A DNA stretch of 64,000 nt from Marinobacterium sediminicola (GCF_022343685.1 NZ_CP092123.1:1426001-1490000), one strand, 5' to 3'; shown: positions 38,663-48,104, numbered from the stretch's first letter. The notes: generated from the letters alone by a model not told the origin. Numbers and translations: made by a program.

Positions 38663-40405
38663 TTGAAAGCTTCTCTTCGTCAGTCAGGAGTCCTGTTACT
38701 GGTCCTGGCCTGTTTCATGTTGATGGACCTGTTTCTGGTCCGTGATCTTGGTTGGGTCATGGATAATGTCAGGGGCAAGCGCTTCTGGGTGAACTTTGCC
38801 CTCAGTGCCTTTGTGCTTTGGGTGCTGCTGTTTAATCTGCGAGACTACTGGCGTCGCCACAGAAAGACGGCGGTTGTGTTATTGGCTGCCTGTGCTGCTG
38901 CCTATTTTGCCCAAAGTGCCTATTTCGGGATCTACCGCAAGTTTGTCACCGTGTTTGATTTCCGTTTCTTTGTCGGTGATCCGCTAATGACCGTGGAGTT
39001 ATGGCTGGAGCATGGGGAGAAAGTGCGCCCAGCCATCACCGCGTTATTGGCCTCAGGCTTGCTTTGGTGGGTGATGTGTCAGCCAGCATCCCCCCGACGT
39101 TGGTTGCGCTGGAGCAAGGGCGGGCTGGGGGCGGCCATCTTTTTGCTGGTAACGCTGAACTGGTATGGTGCGCCGCATTTCCAGATAGCACCTGTTGCGT
39201 ACGCCGGTAACCTGATCAGCGCGGTGGAATTCAATTACAACCGTGAGGACTATCCGCCGAAGCCACCGCTTGAATACCGTGAGCAGGCCGCGAAAAATGC
39301 ACCTTCAATGGTGATGGTGATTGGTGAGTCGCTGAATGTTGATCATATGCAGATCTACGGCTACCCGCGTCAGACAACACCGAACCTGGTGCGCATGGAG
39401 CACAACAACCAGGTGGTGGCCCTGAAAAATGCCGTGAGCATTGGCCCGCGGACCTTGTGTTCAGTGCCCTATATGATGACGGGTCTGCAGGGCGTTGATC
39501 CGCACGGCATTATCTACAGCACGCCAACCATCTTTAACTATGCCAAGAGTGCTGGTTATAACACGGCGCTGATCACGGCGCAGGATTTCCAGTGGCGCAA
39601 CATCGACAAGATATTTGTTGACCAGGATATGGATCACTTTGAGCAGGGTATACATTTCAGTCCTGATGTCAGTGTGTCCGTCGGTGCCAATGACAAGGTT
39701 GTACTTGAGAAAGGGATTAAGCCCTGGCTTGAGCGTCAACAGGATGCGCCTTTCATGCTGGTTGTGCAGATGAGCGGCAGTCATACACCGTTCTCGCGCC
39801 AGGTGCCGGAGGACATGAAACAATTTCTGCCGGAAGAGAACCCCAACAGCATTAATGCCTATGACAACACGGTATGGTACACCGATCATGTGTTGAATGA
39901 GCTCTTCAAGGCGGTACGTGCCAAAGCACCGGATGCCTGGATCTTTTATTCATCGGATCACGGCGAGCATGTGACCGGAGAGGGCGGCGGGTTTCATGGC
40001 GATTTCATGGATGAAGTGACGCACAACTCGTTATTGGTCTTTCCGCCAGCTTCAGCATTGGAGACCATCAAGGGGCAGGAGCATGCGCCCGTGTCTCAGG
40101 CCGATATTTTTGCCACCATGCTGGAGTTGATGCAGGTGGAACCTGTCACGCCCATTGACGGTCTGAGTTTGCTGCAGCCTATTCCGGAAGACCGGATGCG
40201 CGTGGTTACCGCGTTCATGAAAACGCTGCATAATGATCCGCGTGCGGCGTTGATATTTCCGGATCGAAGTCTCTACGAAGTGGACTTCGAGCGCCGTAAC
40301 GTCAAGCTGGCGGATGCCGAGACCGTCATTCCTTACGATAGGCTGGACGCAAAATACCGCGCCATTTTTGATCGTCGCCTGGAGCGACCAGAGGGAATAG
40401 AGTGA
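38663..40405 (+). CDS. Lipid A-type phosphoethanolamine transferase (EptA-like)
   Basis: About 580 residues. Five hydrophobic N-terminal segments (about 8-25, 42-60, 68-88, 122-140, 152-170) are followed by a periplasmic sulfatase-fold domain. That domain has MVIGESLNVDHMQIYGYPRQ, the nucleophile Thr region SIGPRTLCSVPYMM, GSHTPFSRQVP and metal-binding SSDHGEHVTGEGGG. It moves phosphoethanolamine from phosphatidylethanolamine to lipid A or another glycan, releasing diacylglycerol; lipid A is the usual EptA acceptor, not proven here. There is no ATG at the N-terminus: TTG 38663 is the best start, given the promoter. Its stop overlaps dgkA (GTGA). Confidence 0.87.
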   Translation: MKASLRQSGVLLLVLACFMLMDLFLVRDLGWVMDNVRGKRFWVNFALSAFVLWVLLFNLRDYWRRHRKTAVVLLAACAAAYFAQSAYFGIYRKFVTVFDFRFFVGDPLMTVELWLEHGEKVRPAITALLASGLLWWVMCQPASPRRWLRWSKGGLGAAIFLLVTLNWYGAPHFQIAPVAYAGNLISAVEFNYNREDYPPKPPLEYREQAAKNAPSMVMVIGESLNVDHMQIYGYPRQTTPNLVRMEHNNQVVALKNAVSIGPRTLCSVPYMMTGLQGVDPHGIIYSTPTIFNYAKSAGYNTALITAQDFQWRNIDKIFVDQDMDHFEQGIHFSPDVSVSVGANDKVVLEKGIKPWLERQQDAPFMLVVQMSGSHTPFSRQVPEDMKQFLPEENPNSINAYDNTVWYTDHVLNELFKAVRAKAPDAWIFYSSDHGEHVTGEGGGFHGDFMDEVTHNSLLVFPPASALETIKGQEHAPVSQADIFATMLELMQVEPVTPIDGLSLLQPIPEDRMRVVTAFMKTLHNDPRAALIFPDRSLYEVDFERRNVKLADAETVIPYDRLDAKYRAIFDRRLERPEGIE

Positions 40406-40779
40406 TAGTCACGAAAACGACCGGATTTTCCCGGTTCTACCATGCGACACGTTACTCCATCAAAGGTATCAAGGCTGCTTATCGCAACGAGCCCGCTTTT
40501 CGTTATGAGAGTTGGGCTGCACTTGCCATGCTGCCATCAGCGTTCTGGGTGGCCCAATCAGGGATGCAGCTTGCACTGTTAATCAGCACCCTGCTGCTGG
40601 TACTGATTATGGAGCTGATCAATACAGCCATCGAAGCGGTCGTGGATCGGGCCGGTACTGAGTTCAATACTCTGGCCGGTCTTGCCAAGGACCTGGGTTC
40701 GGCTGCTGTTCTCTTCTCTTTGTTCATTACCGCCCTGATCTGGGGTGGCATTCTGTACGATAATTTTCTCGCCAGCTGA
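40402..40779 (+). CDS. dgkA: Diacylglycerol kinase
   Basis: 125-residue trimeric membrane kinase with three hydrophobic helices; phosphorylates diacylglycerol to phosphatidate. The signature [15 protein letters not shown] is at about 70-84, and the catalytic Glu is in [11 protein letters not shown] start overlaps the transferase stop as GTGA, so translation is coupled. This is functionally sensible because EptA-type transfer generates diacylglycerol that DgkA recycles. Confidence 0.96.
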   Translation: MIVTKTTGFSRFYHATRYSIKGIKAAYRNEPAFRYESWAALAMLPSAFWVAQSGMQLALLISTLLLVLIMELINTAIEAVVDRAGTEFNTLAGLAKDLGSAAVLFSLFITALIWGGILYDNFLAS

Positions 40780-40868
40780 TGAAAAGCGGGTGGCATGGTC
40801 GCCACCCTTGCTCACAGGCTATAATTCGCACTTTGACTCAACCACAACAGGACCGAGTACAGGAAATC

Positions 40869-42353
40869 ATGACTGTTCGTACCCGTGTAGCGCCGTCTCC
40901 CACCGGTGACCCGCATGTCGGCACCGCCTACATTGCACTGTTCAATCTCGCCTTTGCCCGTCAGCATGGCGGTCAGTTTATCCTTCGTATCGAGGATACC
41001 GACCAGACCCGCAGCACCGACGAGTCGGAACAGGCAATTCTGGATTCATTGCGCTGGTTGGGGCTGGAATGGGACGAAGGTCCCGACATCGGGGGTGACT
41101 ACGGTCCTTACCGCCAGAGTGAGCGTAAGGACATGTACAAGGACTTCGCCATGCGTTTGGTGGAGGAAGGTACGGCTTTTCTGTGTTTCCGCACTGCCGA
41201 AGAACTGGACGAACTGCGTGAAACCCGTCGTGCGGAAGGCAAGCATACTGCGTTGAAGCAAAGTGATCTGGAGCTGCCGCAGGCCGAGGTTGAGCGCCGC
41301 ATGGCGGCCGGTATGCCTTACGTGGTACGTATGAAAGTACCGGAAGAGGGTGTCTGTGTTATCGACGATATGTTGCGTGGCCCGATTGAGCTGGATTGGG
41401 GCCAGGTTGATGCCCAGATTCTGCTGAAATCCGATGGCATGCCGACCTATCACCTGGCCAACGTGGTCGACGATCACCTGATGAAAATCACCCACGTCAT
41501 TCGTGGTGAGGAATGGATTAATTCGGCTCCCAAGCACAAGCTGCTTTACCAGTACTTTGGCTGGGACATGCCGCAGCTCTGCCACATGCCGTTGTTGCGC
41601 AACCCGGATAAGTCCAAATTGTCCAAGCGTAAGAACCCGACCAGCATCCTTTATTACCAGCGCATGGGTTACCTGCCGGAAGCGTTGCTGAACTACCTGG
41701 GGCGCATGGGCTGGTCCATGCCGGATGAACGCGAGAAATTCAATCGCGATGAGATGTTTGCCAACTTTGACATTCAGCGCGTGTCTTTGGGTGGTCCGGT
41801 CTTTGACCAGGAGAAGCTCAGCTGGCTGAACGGCCTCTGGATCCGTGAAGAGCTTTCACCTGAGCAGTTCGCGGCACAGATCCAGAAGTGGGCGCTGAAT
41901 CCGGAATACCTGATGCAGATCGTGCCGCTGATTCAGCCGCGCGTCGAGAAGTTCACCGATGTGGCTCCGTTGGCTGGCTTCTTCCTTAGCGGCATGTTGT
42001 CGATCAGTGAAGCAGACTTTGAACACAAGAAGATTGAAATGGACGAAATCCGTCGCATCCTTCAGTTCACTGTTTGGCATATGGATCAACAGACCAAGTG
42101 GGATCGTGACAGCCTCTTCACCGAGCTGAAAAGCTTGGCCGATGGACTGGATATCAAGATTCGTGATTTCCTGTTCCCGCTGTTCGTCGCTATCGCCGGA
42201 ACCTCGCAGAGCGTCTCGGTTGTGGATGCCATGTCGATTCTGGGGCCGGACATGAGTCGTGCGCGTTTGCGCCACGCACTGGAGGTTGTTGGCTCGCCTT
42301 CGAAGAAGGAGACCAAACGTCTGGAGAAGGAGTATCGTGCGCTAACCGCATGA
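40869..42353 (+). CDS. gltX: Glutamyl-tRNA synthetase
   Basis: 494 residues; charges tRNA-Glu with glutamate. HIGH motif variant [12 protein letters not shown] at about 9-20, class I KMSKS equivalent KLSKR at about 250-254, and an anticodon-binding C-terminal domain. ATG 40869 ([10 protein letters not shown]) follows AGGAAATC. A tRNA-Glu gene is 185 bases downstream in the next transcription unit. Confidence 0.97.
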   Translation: MTVRTRVAPSPTGDPHVGTAYIALFNLAFARQHGGQFILRIEDTDQTRSTDESEQAILDSLRWLGLEWDEGPDIGGDYGPYRQSERKDMYKDFAMRLVEEGTAFLCFRTAEELDELRETRRAEGKHTALKQSDLELPQAEVERRMAAGMPYVVRMKVPEEGVCVIDDMLRGPIELDWGQVDAQILLKSDGMPTYHLANVVDDHLMKITHVIRGEEWINSAPKHKLLYQYFGWDMPQLCHMPLLRNPDKSKLSKRKNPTSILYYQRMGYLPEALLNYLGRMGWSMPDEREKFNRDEMFANFDIQRVSLGGPVFDQEKLSWLNGLWIREELSPEQFAAQIQKWALNPEYLMQIVPLIQPRVEKFTDVAPLAGFFLSGMLSISEADFEHKKIEMDEIRRILQFTVWHMDQQTKWDRDSLFTELKSLADGLDIKIRDFLFPLFVAIAGTSQSVSVVDAMSILGPDMSRARLRHALEVVGSPSKKETKRLEKEYRALTA

Positions 42354-42393
42354 TTAGCCTAAACATTTTTTGTAAGAAATCTGCAAAAAGTGT

Positions 42394-42422
42394 TTGACAG
42401 CACAGGAGGGGGCCATTAATAT
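42394..42422 (+). promoter_or_regulatory. Strong stable-RNA promoter for the tRNA cluster
   Basis: Consensus TTGACA (42394-42399), 17-base spacer, TAATAT (42417-42422), followed by a GC-rich discriminator (ACGCCCCG). The discriminator is typical of stringently controlled tRNA/rRNA promoters. It lies 20 bases before the first tRNA. Confidence 0.85.
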
Positions 42423-42442
42423 ACGCCCCGTCCTGTGACGAA

Positions 42443-42518
42443 GGGGCCTTAGCTCAGCTGGGAGAGCGCAACACTGGCAGTGTTGAGGTCAGCGGTTCGA
42501 TCCCGCTAGGCTCCACCA
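42443..42518 (+). tRNA. tRNA-Ala (GGC), copy 1
   Basis: 76 bases. Acceptor stem GGGGCCT/AGGCTCC with one G-T pair, D-loop AGCTCAGCTGGGAGAGC, anticodon arm CAACA-CTGGCAG-TGTTG with anticodon GGC, T-arm AGCGG-TTCGATC-CCGCT, encoded CCA. Identical to the copy at 42639. Confidence 0.98.
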
Positions 42519-42538
42519 AAATCGTTACAAACCACAGC

Positions 42539-42614
42539 GTCCCATTCGTCTAGTGGCCTAGGACACCGCCCTTTCACGGCGGTAACAGGGGTTCGAACCC
42601 CCTATGGGACGCCA
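42539..42614 (+). tRNA. tRNA-Glu (TTC)
   Basis: 76 bases. Acceptor GTCCCAT/ATGGGAC, anticodon arm CCGCC-CTTTCAC-GGCGG with anticodon TTC, T-arm ending CCCCT, encoded CCA. It sits between two identical tRNA-Ala genes. Confidence 0.98.
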
Positions 42615-42638
42615 CTCTTTTCAGGTTGTCCTGATCGT

Positions 42639-42714
42639 GGGGCCTTAGCTCAGCTGGGAGAGCGCAACACTGGCAGTGTTGAGGTCAGCGGTTCGATCCC
42701 GCTAGGCTCCACCA
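42639..42714 (+). tRNA. tRNA-Ala (GGC), copy 2
   Basis: Base-for-base copy of the 42443-42518 gene, including CCA. The flanks differ after a few bases, so the duplication covers essentially only the tRNA. Probably one transcript with the other two. Confidence 0.98.
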
Positions 42715-42951
42715 AATCCTTTCTACAAAGCATCTCCTTTTATTGCGCTTCTGTTCCTTCTGTTCGGCTCGATTGTTGCGTCTGTCTTTGAATTTTCTCT
42801 GATTAACGTTGTCACCCTTACTTGGCGCCTCAGCCCTGTTTGCTGATAGCATTAGGCTGTATGGGATGGGAGAAGAGGCTCCAATCCGTCATTCAGTTTT
42901 GCTGAGGCGGTGCCTTCAAGTGGTGTCTGCATAAGAAGAGGGGTGTTAGCG

Positions 42952-43716
42952 ATGACTGTGGTGAAGCATGTTTCCGCTAACGTGAAAGGACGTGATTTCA
43001 TCGTCGGTGATATTCATGGTTGGCTAAAGCCATTGCAGGCAGAGCTGGATGCTGTCTGCTTTGATCCGCTGGTCGATCGCCTCTTTGCTGTCGGTGACCT
43101 TATTAACCGTGGGCCGGATTCGGCCGCCTGTCTTGAGCTGACAAGGGAACCCTGGTTCTTCGCGGTGCGAGGTAATCACGAGCAGATACTGTTCAACTGG
43201 CTTGAGGACCCCTCAAGTGTCGATGTGAATGCCTGGCTGACCTATGGCGGACGTTCCTGGCTCGGCTCGGGGCCAGAGCACTTCTTTTCTAGGCACCAGG
43301 ATCTGCGTAAGCTGGCAGAATGCTTGTCCCTGTCCATGCCTTGGGTGATCGAGCTGAGTCTGTTGGACGGGCGCAAGTTGGCGATCTCCCACAGTACACT
43401 TCCTGATGCGAGCTGGTTGGATCTTCAGTTGCGACTGCCGCATGAAGAAGCCTTGCGCGATGCCATCCTATGGGAGCGTCCGATCAAGGTTAACGGCTTC
43501 ACCCGCACGATCGATGGCGTGGACCTCTGTGTGCACGGGCATGTGATCGTAGAAAACATCATACGACGGGGAAATGCAGTCTACATAGATACTGGAGCTG
43601 CGTTGTTTGACAGTCGTTTCAGGGCTTCCGAGGTGAGTGCTCATCCCCGTATTACCGCTATTCAGGTAGAAGATCTGTTTCGGATTCCGCAAGGGGAATT
43701 CAGGATGCCGGCGTAG
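42952..43716 (+). CDS. PPP-family serine/threonine phosphatase (metallophosphoesterase)
   Basis: 254 residues with the PPP metal-binding series: GDIHG (about 19-23), VGDLINRGPDS (about 50-60), RGNHEQ (about 79-84), then CVHGHVIVENI. Resembles bacterial PrpA/PrpB and lambda-type phosphatases, cytoplasmic. ATG 42952 follows AGAGGGG by nine bases; the 14 codons open upstream are not supported. It is alone between the tRNA cluster and the paa region. Confidence 0.88.
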   Translation: MTVVKHVSANVKGRDFIVGDIHGWLKPLQAELDAVCFDPLVDRLFAVGDLINRGPDSAACLELTREPWFFAVRGNHEQILFNWLEDPSSVDVNAWLTYGGRSWLGSGPEHFFSRHQDLRKLAECLSLSMPWVIELSLLDGRKLAISHSTLPDASWLDLQLRLPHEEALRDAILWERPIKVNGFTRTIDGVDLCVHGHVIVENIIRRGNAVYIDTGAALFDSRFRASEVSAHPRITAIQVEDLFRIPQGEFRMPA

Positions 43717-44135
43717 GTCGGCTGTATAAGGCTATCTGATGCAGGGTTATCCGTATCGATGGCGTTGTTGTCTTGTTTGCTTCAGATCTTCATCACCTGT
43801 CATCAGGTTGTTTCGTGACCCTGGTTGTATTGGATCCTGAGCCACAACATTCAGGTTGTAGCTTGGCGATCAAAAAACTCACGCACAACGTACTCTTTGA
43901 TTGTCGGCAGTTGCACTGGTGCTGCACGTTGTTTGCCACAGCGAGACAACGCTATAGAGCATAGGCTGGCCGTAAGATGATCCAGTCCTGTAGGTTCGGT
44001 TTATTCCAGCGGGCAACTCAGGTGTGTCTCGACGATGCAGTTGTTGGTTGTGGCTGCCTCAGTTGTGGAGTTGCCGGGCAGATTGAGCTTGCTGGACTAG
44101 AATGTAAGAGATTGAGATGGATCAAACTCATCAAG
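43717..44135. other. Intergenic stretch upstream of paa without recognisable gene
   Basis: With the paa control region this forms 645 bases between the phosphatase stop and paaA. The longest reading frame (43773-43964, plus) has no ribosome binding site and no recognisable family. A 32-codon open stretch on the minus strand (44001-44096) has no start codon. It may be a decayed gene or the site of a lost regulator. Confidence 0.5.
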
Positions 44136-44175
44136 TGATACACTTATTGAAAATTAATTTTAAAATTGTGTATCA
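44136..44175. promoter_or_regulatory. Inverted repeat TGATACAC-N24-GTGTATCA, likely paa operator with promoter
   Basis: Arms at 44136-44143 and 44168-44175 are perfect inverted repeats 32 bases apart centre to centre, about three helical turns. A promoter candidate overlaps it: TTGAAA (44147-44152), 18-base spacer, TATCAT (44171-44176). The arms resemble the TGATTC...GAATCA site I recall for E. coli PaaX, so a phenylacetyl-CoA-responsive repressor is the likely binder. The leader to paaA would be about 180 bases. Confidence 0.6.
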
Positions 44176-44361
44176 TTAATCGAAAGAGATGGTGTACATT
44201 TACTCTATCGCAAACTGGTGACGCTATCTTGTGGTATTGCTGGCTTTCACTGGAGTTCAATAACGGCTCGGTGAGATCGGAGCGATACAAAAAACACTCT
44301 GATTGACAAGAATAAGTTACACAGTGCGAAAGAACGAAACATAAGATCGGAGAGCAGCACG

Positions 44362-45303
44362 ATGACGCCTGAAGAACAAAATTTCCTGCGCAAGATCGAA
44401 GCGGAAGAGAAGATCGAGCCGAAGGACTGGATGCCGGAAGATTATCGCAAGAACCTGATCCGTCAGATCTCCCAGCACGCCCACTCAGAAGTGATCGGCA
44501 TGCAGCCTGAAGGGAACTGGATCACCCGTGCCCCGTCGCTGCGTCGCAAGGCGGTTCTGTTGTCTAAAGTGCAGGATGAAGCCGGTCACGGTCTTTATCT
44601 GTACAGTGCAGCTGAAACCCTGGGCATTTCTCGCTCTGAAATGATCGAGCAGCTGCAGAGCGGCAAGGCAAAATACTCTTCCATCTTCAATTACCCGACC
44701 CTGACTTGGGCTGACGTTGCCGCTATCGGCTGGCTGGTTGATGGTGCGGCCATCGTGAACCAGGTTTCTCTGCAGCGTACGTCCTACGGTCCTTATTCTC
44801 GCGGCATGATCCGTATCTGTAAGGAAGAGAGCTTCCATCAGCGTCAGGGTTATGAAGCCATGCTGGCGCTGGCCAAAGGTTCTCCGGAGCAGAAGGCCAT
44901 GGCTCAGGATGCGCTGAACCGTTTCTACTGGCCTGCACTGATGATGTTTGGTCCGCACGACTCCGAGTCTGCCCACTCTCAGAAGTCCATGGAGTGGAAG
45001 ATCAAGCGCGAAACCAACGACGACCTGCGTCAGAAGTTTGTTGACCAGACGGTCAAGCAGATCGAAGTACTGGGTCTGGATCATCCGGATGCCAACATCA
45101 AGTGGAACGAAGAGCGTGGCCACTATGACAGCAGCGACCTGAACTGGGACGAGTTCTGGAGCGTGATTAACGGTAACGGTCACTGCAACCGTCAACGTAT
45201 TGAGCACCACATCGCCGCTCACGAAGAAGGTGAATGGGTGCGTGACGCCATTGCGGCATACAACGAAAAGAAACGCGCGAAGAAAGCGCAGAATGCGGCG
45301 TAA
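44362..45303 (+). CDS. paaA: Phenylacetyl-CoA 1,2-epoxidase subunit PaaA
   Basis: 313-residue catalytic diiron subunit of the ring-epoxidising multicomponent monooxygenase. ExxH pairs are visible in [14 protein letters not shown] and [18 protein letters not shown] 44362 follows GGAGAG. It leads paaABCDE with short gaps and a long leader. The rest of the pathway (paaK, paaF-J, paaZ) and the regulator are not in the window. Confidence 0.98.
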   Translation: MTPEEQNFLRKIEAEEKIEPKDWMPEDYRKNLIRQISQHAHSEVIGMQPEGNWITRAPSLRRKAVLLSKVQDEAGHGLYLYSAAETLGISRSEMIEQLQSGKAKYSSIFNYPTLTWADVAAIGWLVDGAAIVNQVSLQRTSYGPYSRGMIRICKEESFHQRQGYEAMLALAKGSPEQKAMAQDALNRFYWPALMMFGPHDSESAHSQKSMEWKIKRETNDDLRQKFVDQTVKQIEVLGLDHPDANIKWNEERGHYDSSDLNWDEFWSVINGNGHCNRQRIEHHIAAHEEGEWVRDAIAAYNEKKRAKKAQNAA

Positions 45304-45316
45304 GAGGGTAACTGAG

Positions 45317-45610
45317 ATGACAAAGCCAACTGAAAAACTGGAACTGTTTGAAGTATTTGTGCGTTCCAAGCGCGGTCTGGATCACAAGCATGTCGGAAGC
45401 CTGCACGCCGAAGATCACGAGCAGGCGCTGGAATATGCGCGTGACTGCTATACCCGTCGTAGTGAAGGCGTCAGCCTGTGGGTTGTGAAGTCCAGCGACA
45501 TCTGCGCCTCTCAGGAAGATGATGCGGATTGCTTCTACGATCCGAACGATGACAAGCCGTACCGCCACGCGACTTATTACGTGCTGCCCGAACCCGTCAA
45601 CAACATGTAA
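45317..45610 (+). CDS. paaB: Phenylacetyl-CoA 1,2-epoxidase subunit PaaB
   Basis: 97 residues; small structural subunit bridging the PaaAC heterotetramers. Conserved ELFEVFVRSKRGLDHKHVGS near the N-terminus and EGVSLWVVKSSDI in the middle. ATG 45317 lies 13 bases after the paaA stop, with GAGGG upstream. Confidence 0.97.
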   Translation: MTKPTEKLELFEVFVRSKRGLDHKHVGSLHAEDHEQALEYARDCYTRRSEGVSLWVVKSSDICASQEDDADCFYDPNDDKPYRHATYYVLPEPVNNM

Positions 45611-45644
45611 TCGTGTTTAACGGGATAAATTGAGGAGACAAGTA

Positions 45645-46409
45645 ATGAGTGATGCAATCAAAGCGGCAACGCTGGAATACGCAACCCGTCTGGGTGATGA
45701 CTCCGTTGTACTGGGTCACCGTATTTCTGAATGGGTCAGCTATGGCCCCTTCCTGGAAGAAGATATTGCCTACGGTAACGTGGCGCTGGACTACATCGGT
45801 CGTGCCCGCATGTTCTACACCTATGCGGCTGAGCTGGCCAATGATGGTCGTACCGAAGACGACTTCGCCTACATGCGCAGCGATCGCGAATACCGCAACC
45901 TGCTGTTGATGGAAATGCCGAAAGGTGACTTTGCGTACTCTCAGGTGCGTCAGCTGTTCGCCGATGTTTACTACACCCTGGTGCTGCCTGAACTGCTGCA
46001 GTCCAAGGATGAAACCCTGTCTGCCATCGCCGCCAAGGGTATCAAGGAAACCAAGTATCACTTGCGTCGTAGCCGTGATTGGGTGCTGCGTCTGGGTGAC
46101 GGTACTGAGGAAAGTCACAAGCGTACGCAGAAAGCTGTCGATGCACTCTGGGGTTACACTCACGAAATGTTCGACATGGACGAAACCGAGCAGATGCTGG
46201 CTGATGCCGGTATCGCGGTTGATGTATCCAAGCTGCGTACTGCCTGGCACAAGATGGTCAGCGATATTCTGACTGAAGCGACCCTGACTGTGCCTGAAGA
46301 TGGTTGGGCTGTGCGCGGTGGCCGTACCGGCTACCACACTGAAAATCTGGGTCACATGCTGACCGAGATGCAGATCGTGCACCGCTCTCATCCGGGCTGC
46401 CAGTGGTAA
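45645..46409 (+). CDS. paaC: Phenylacetyl-CoA 1,2-epoxidase subunit PaaC
   Basis: 254 residues; ferritin-like partner of PaaA that lacks the full diiron ligand set but is needed for structure. Typical segments are VLGHRISEWVSYGPFLEEDIA and ETKYHLRRSRDWVLRLGDGTEESH. ATG 45645 follows GAGGAG. Confidence 0.97.
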   Translation: MSDAIKAATLEYATRLGDDSVVLGHRISEWVSYGPFLEEDIAYGNVALDYIGRARMFYTYAAELANDGRTEDDFAYMRSDREYRNLLLMEMPKGDFAYSQVRQLFADVYYTLVLPELLQSKDETLSAIAAKGIKETKYHLRRSRDWVLRLGDGTEESHKRTQKAVDALWGYTHEMFDMDETEQMLADAGIAVDVSKLRTAWHKMVSDILTEATLTVPEDGWAVRGGRTGYHTENLGHMLTEMQIVHRSHPGCQW

Positions 46410-46434
46410 GCAAAAGCTGCCAGGGATAAGAAAC

Positions 46435-46974
46435 ATGAATGAAATCTCACTGATGCCAGAAGAGCAGTACCGCCGGTTGCAGCAACGCAATGCTGCCGAG
46501 GTGAAGGAACTCTGGGACCTGCTCGATCAAGTCAAGGATCCTGAAGTGCCGGTGCTGAGCATTTGGGATCTGGGGATCTTGCGTGATGTCGAGCGTGATG
46601 GTGACCGTATCCTGGTCACCATCACCCCGACCTACTCGGGCTGCCCGGCGATGAACACCATCACCGATGATGTCATCGCGGCACTCAAGGCCAACGGTTA
46701 TGACGATGTTGAGGTGAAAACCAAGTTGTCGCCGGCCTGGAGTTCAGAGTGGATGTCGCCGGAAGGACGTCGCAAGCTGCGCAATTACGGTATCGCGCCG
46801 CCTGAAGATGCCGAGCTCGATGAGGATGGCTTGACACCTGATGCTCATGCCCAGTGTCCCCATTGTGGATCACGCAACACTCGCAGGATCAGTGAGTTTG
46901 GCTCCACCGCCTGCAAGGCGCTGTTTCAGTGCAATGACTGCAATGAGCCTTTTGACTATTTCAAAAAGATATAA
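46435..46974 (+). CDS. paaD: PaaD (PaaJ-type), MIP18-family Fe-S assembly factor for the epoxidase
   Basis: 179 residues. An N-terminal MIP18/DUF59 domain (LLDQVKDPEVPVLSIWDLGILRDV...PTYSGCPAMNTI, about 22-110) is followed by a C-terminal zinc-ribbon-like cysteine cluster (CPHCGSRNTRR, then FQCNDCNEPFDYF). It is needed for epoxidase activity in vivo, probably by supporting Fe-S maturation of PaaE. Confidence 0.96.
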   Translation: MNEISLMPEEQYRRLQQRNAAEVKELWDLLDQVKDPEVPVLSIWDLGILRDVERDGDRILVTITPTYSGCPAMNTITDDVIAALKANGYDDVEVKTKLSPAWSSEWMSPEGRRKLRNYGIAPPEDAELDEDGLTPDAHAQCPHCGSRNTRRISEFGSTACKALFQCNDCNEPFDYFKKI

Positions 46975-46983
46975 GGTGAAGCG

Positions 46984-48084
46984 ATGTCTGACACCAATTT
47001 CTACACGCTGAAGATTGCCGAAGTGCAGCCGGAGACCGATTCGGCCATCAGCGTGACCTTTGCTGTACCGGAAGAACTGACCGAGAAGTTCAAGTTCATC
47101 CAGGGCCAGTTCCTGACGCTGCGTGCCACGATCGACGGTGAAGATGTACGTCGTTCCTACTCCATTTGTTCCGGCGTTACCGATGGCCACATGCGTGTCG
47201 GCATCAAGCGTGTCGATGGCGGCAAGTTCTCAAACTATGCCAACGACCACTTCAAGCCGGGCATGGATGTCGAAGTGATGCCGCCACAGGGTAGCTTCTA
47301 CACTGAGCTGAACCCGAACAATGCCAAGAATTACATGTGCATCGCGGCAGGCTCCGGTATCACGCCGATGATCTCCATCATGAAGTCTGTGCTGGATATC
47401 GAGCCGAACAGCAAGGTGACCCTGATTTACGGTAACCAGCGCTCCAACACTGTGATGTTCAAAGACGAGCTGAACTTCGTCAAGAACCGTTACATGGACC
47501 GCTTCCAGTGGATCAACATCATGGACTATGAAGACCAGGGTGCCGATCTGCTGAATGGCCGTATCGACAACAAGAAGGGTTATGCGCTGCAGAAAGCCGG
47601 CCTGATCGACATTAAGAGCACGGATGAAGCATTCATCTGTGGTCCTGAAGCGATGATGACCGAAGTTTCACGCGGCTTCCGTATGGAAGGCCTGAGCGAC
47701 GACCAGATTCACTACGAACTGTTCGCCAGCTCTTCAGCTGATGCCGAGGCAACTCTCAAGAAAGCTCAGGCACGTGTAGCTCAGTACGGCGAAGAGAAAA
47801 TGAGCAAGGTGACTGTTGTTGCCGATGGTCGCTCCGTCATGTTCGATCTGGCTACCGTGGGTCAGAACATTCTGGACGCCGGTATCGAAGTTGGTATGGA
47901 TCTGCCTTACTCCTGTAAGGGTGGGGTCTGCTCTACCTGCAAGTGCAAGCTGATCAAAGGTGAAGTGGAGATGGATATCTCCCACGGTCTTGAGCCGCAC
48001 GAAATTGAAGCCGGTTACGTGCTCAGTTGTCAGGCTCACCCGATCAGCGACGAGGTCGTACTGGACTTCGACCAGCGCAACTGA
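46984..48084 (+). CDS. paaE: Phenylacetyl-CoA epoxidase reductase PaaE
   Basis: 366 residues; passes electrons from NAD(P)H via FAD and [2Fe-2S] to PaaA. FAD motif RRSYSICS near 59-66; nucleotide region CIAAGSGITPMISIMKSVL; plant-type ferredoxin domain from about 275 with CKGGVCSTCKC (about 309-319) and a fourth Cys in LSCQAHP. It starts nine bases after paaD and is last before a terminator. Confidence 0.97.
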   Translation: MSDTNFYTLKIAEVQPETDSAISVTFAVPEELTEKFKFIQGQFLTLRATIDGEDVRRSYSICSGVTDGHMRVGIKRVDGGKFSNYANDHFKPGMDVEVMPPQGSFYTELNPNNAKNYMCIAAGSGITPMISIMKSVLDIEPNSKVTLIYGNQRSNTVMFKDELNFVKNRYMDRFQWINIMDYEDQGADLLNGRIDNKKGYALQKAGLIDIKSTDEAFICGPEAMMTEVSRGFRMEGLSDDQIHYELFASSSADAEATLKKAQARVAQYGEEKMSKVTVVADGRSVMFDLATVGQNILDAGIEVGMDLPYSCKGGVCSTCKCKLIKGEVEMDISHGLEPHEIEAGYVLSCQAHPISDEVVLDFDQRN

Positions 48085-48104
48085 TCGCCAATATACCAGT
48101 ATCT

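Noticed and set aside
42443-42714. tRNA cluster as an integration site for a mobile element
   Set aside because: Downstream DNA shows no integrase and no repeated tRNA 3' end apart from the complete second tRNA-Ala gene.
43773-43964. 63-codon plus-strand frame between the phosphatase and paaA
   Set aside because: No ribosome binding site, unusual composition and no family signal.
44001-44096. Minus-strand open stretch of 32 codons with a plausible-looking Thr/Asn/Cys-rich translation
   Set aside because: No start codon and no ribosome binding site; not supportable as a gene.
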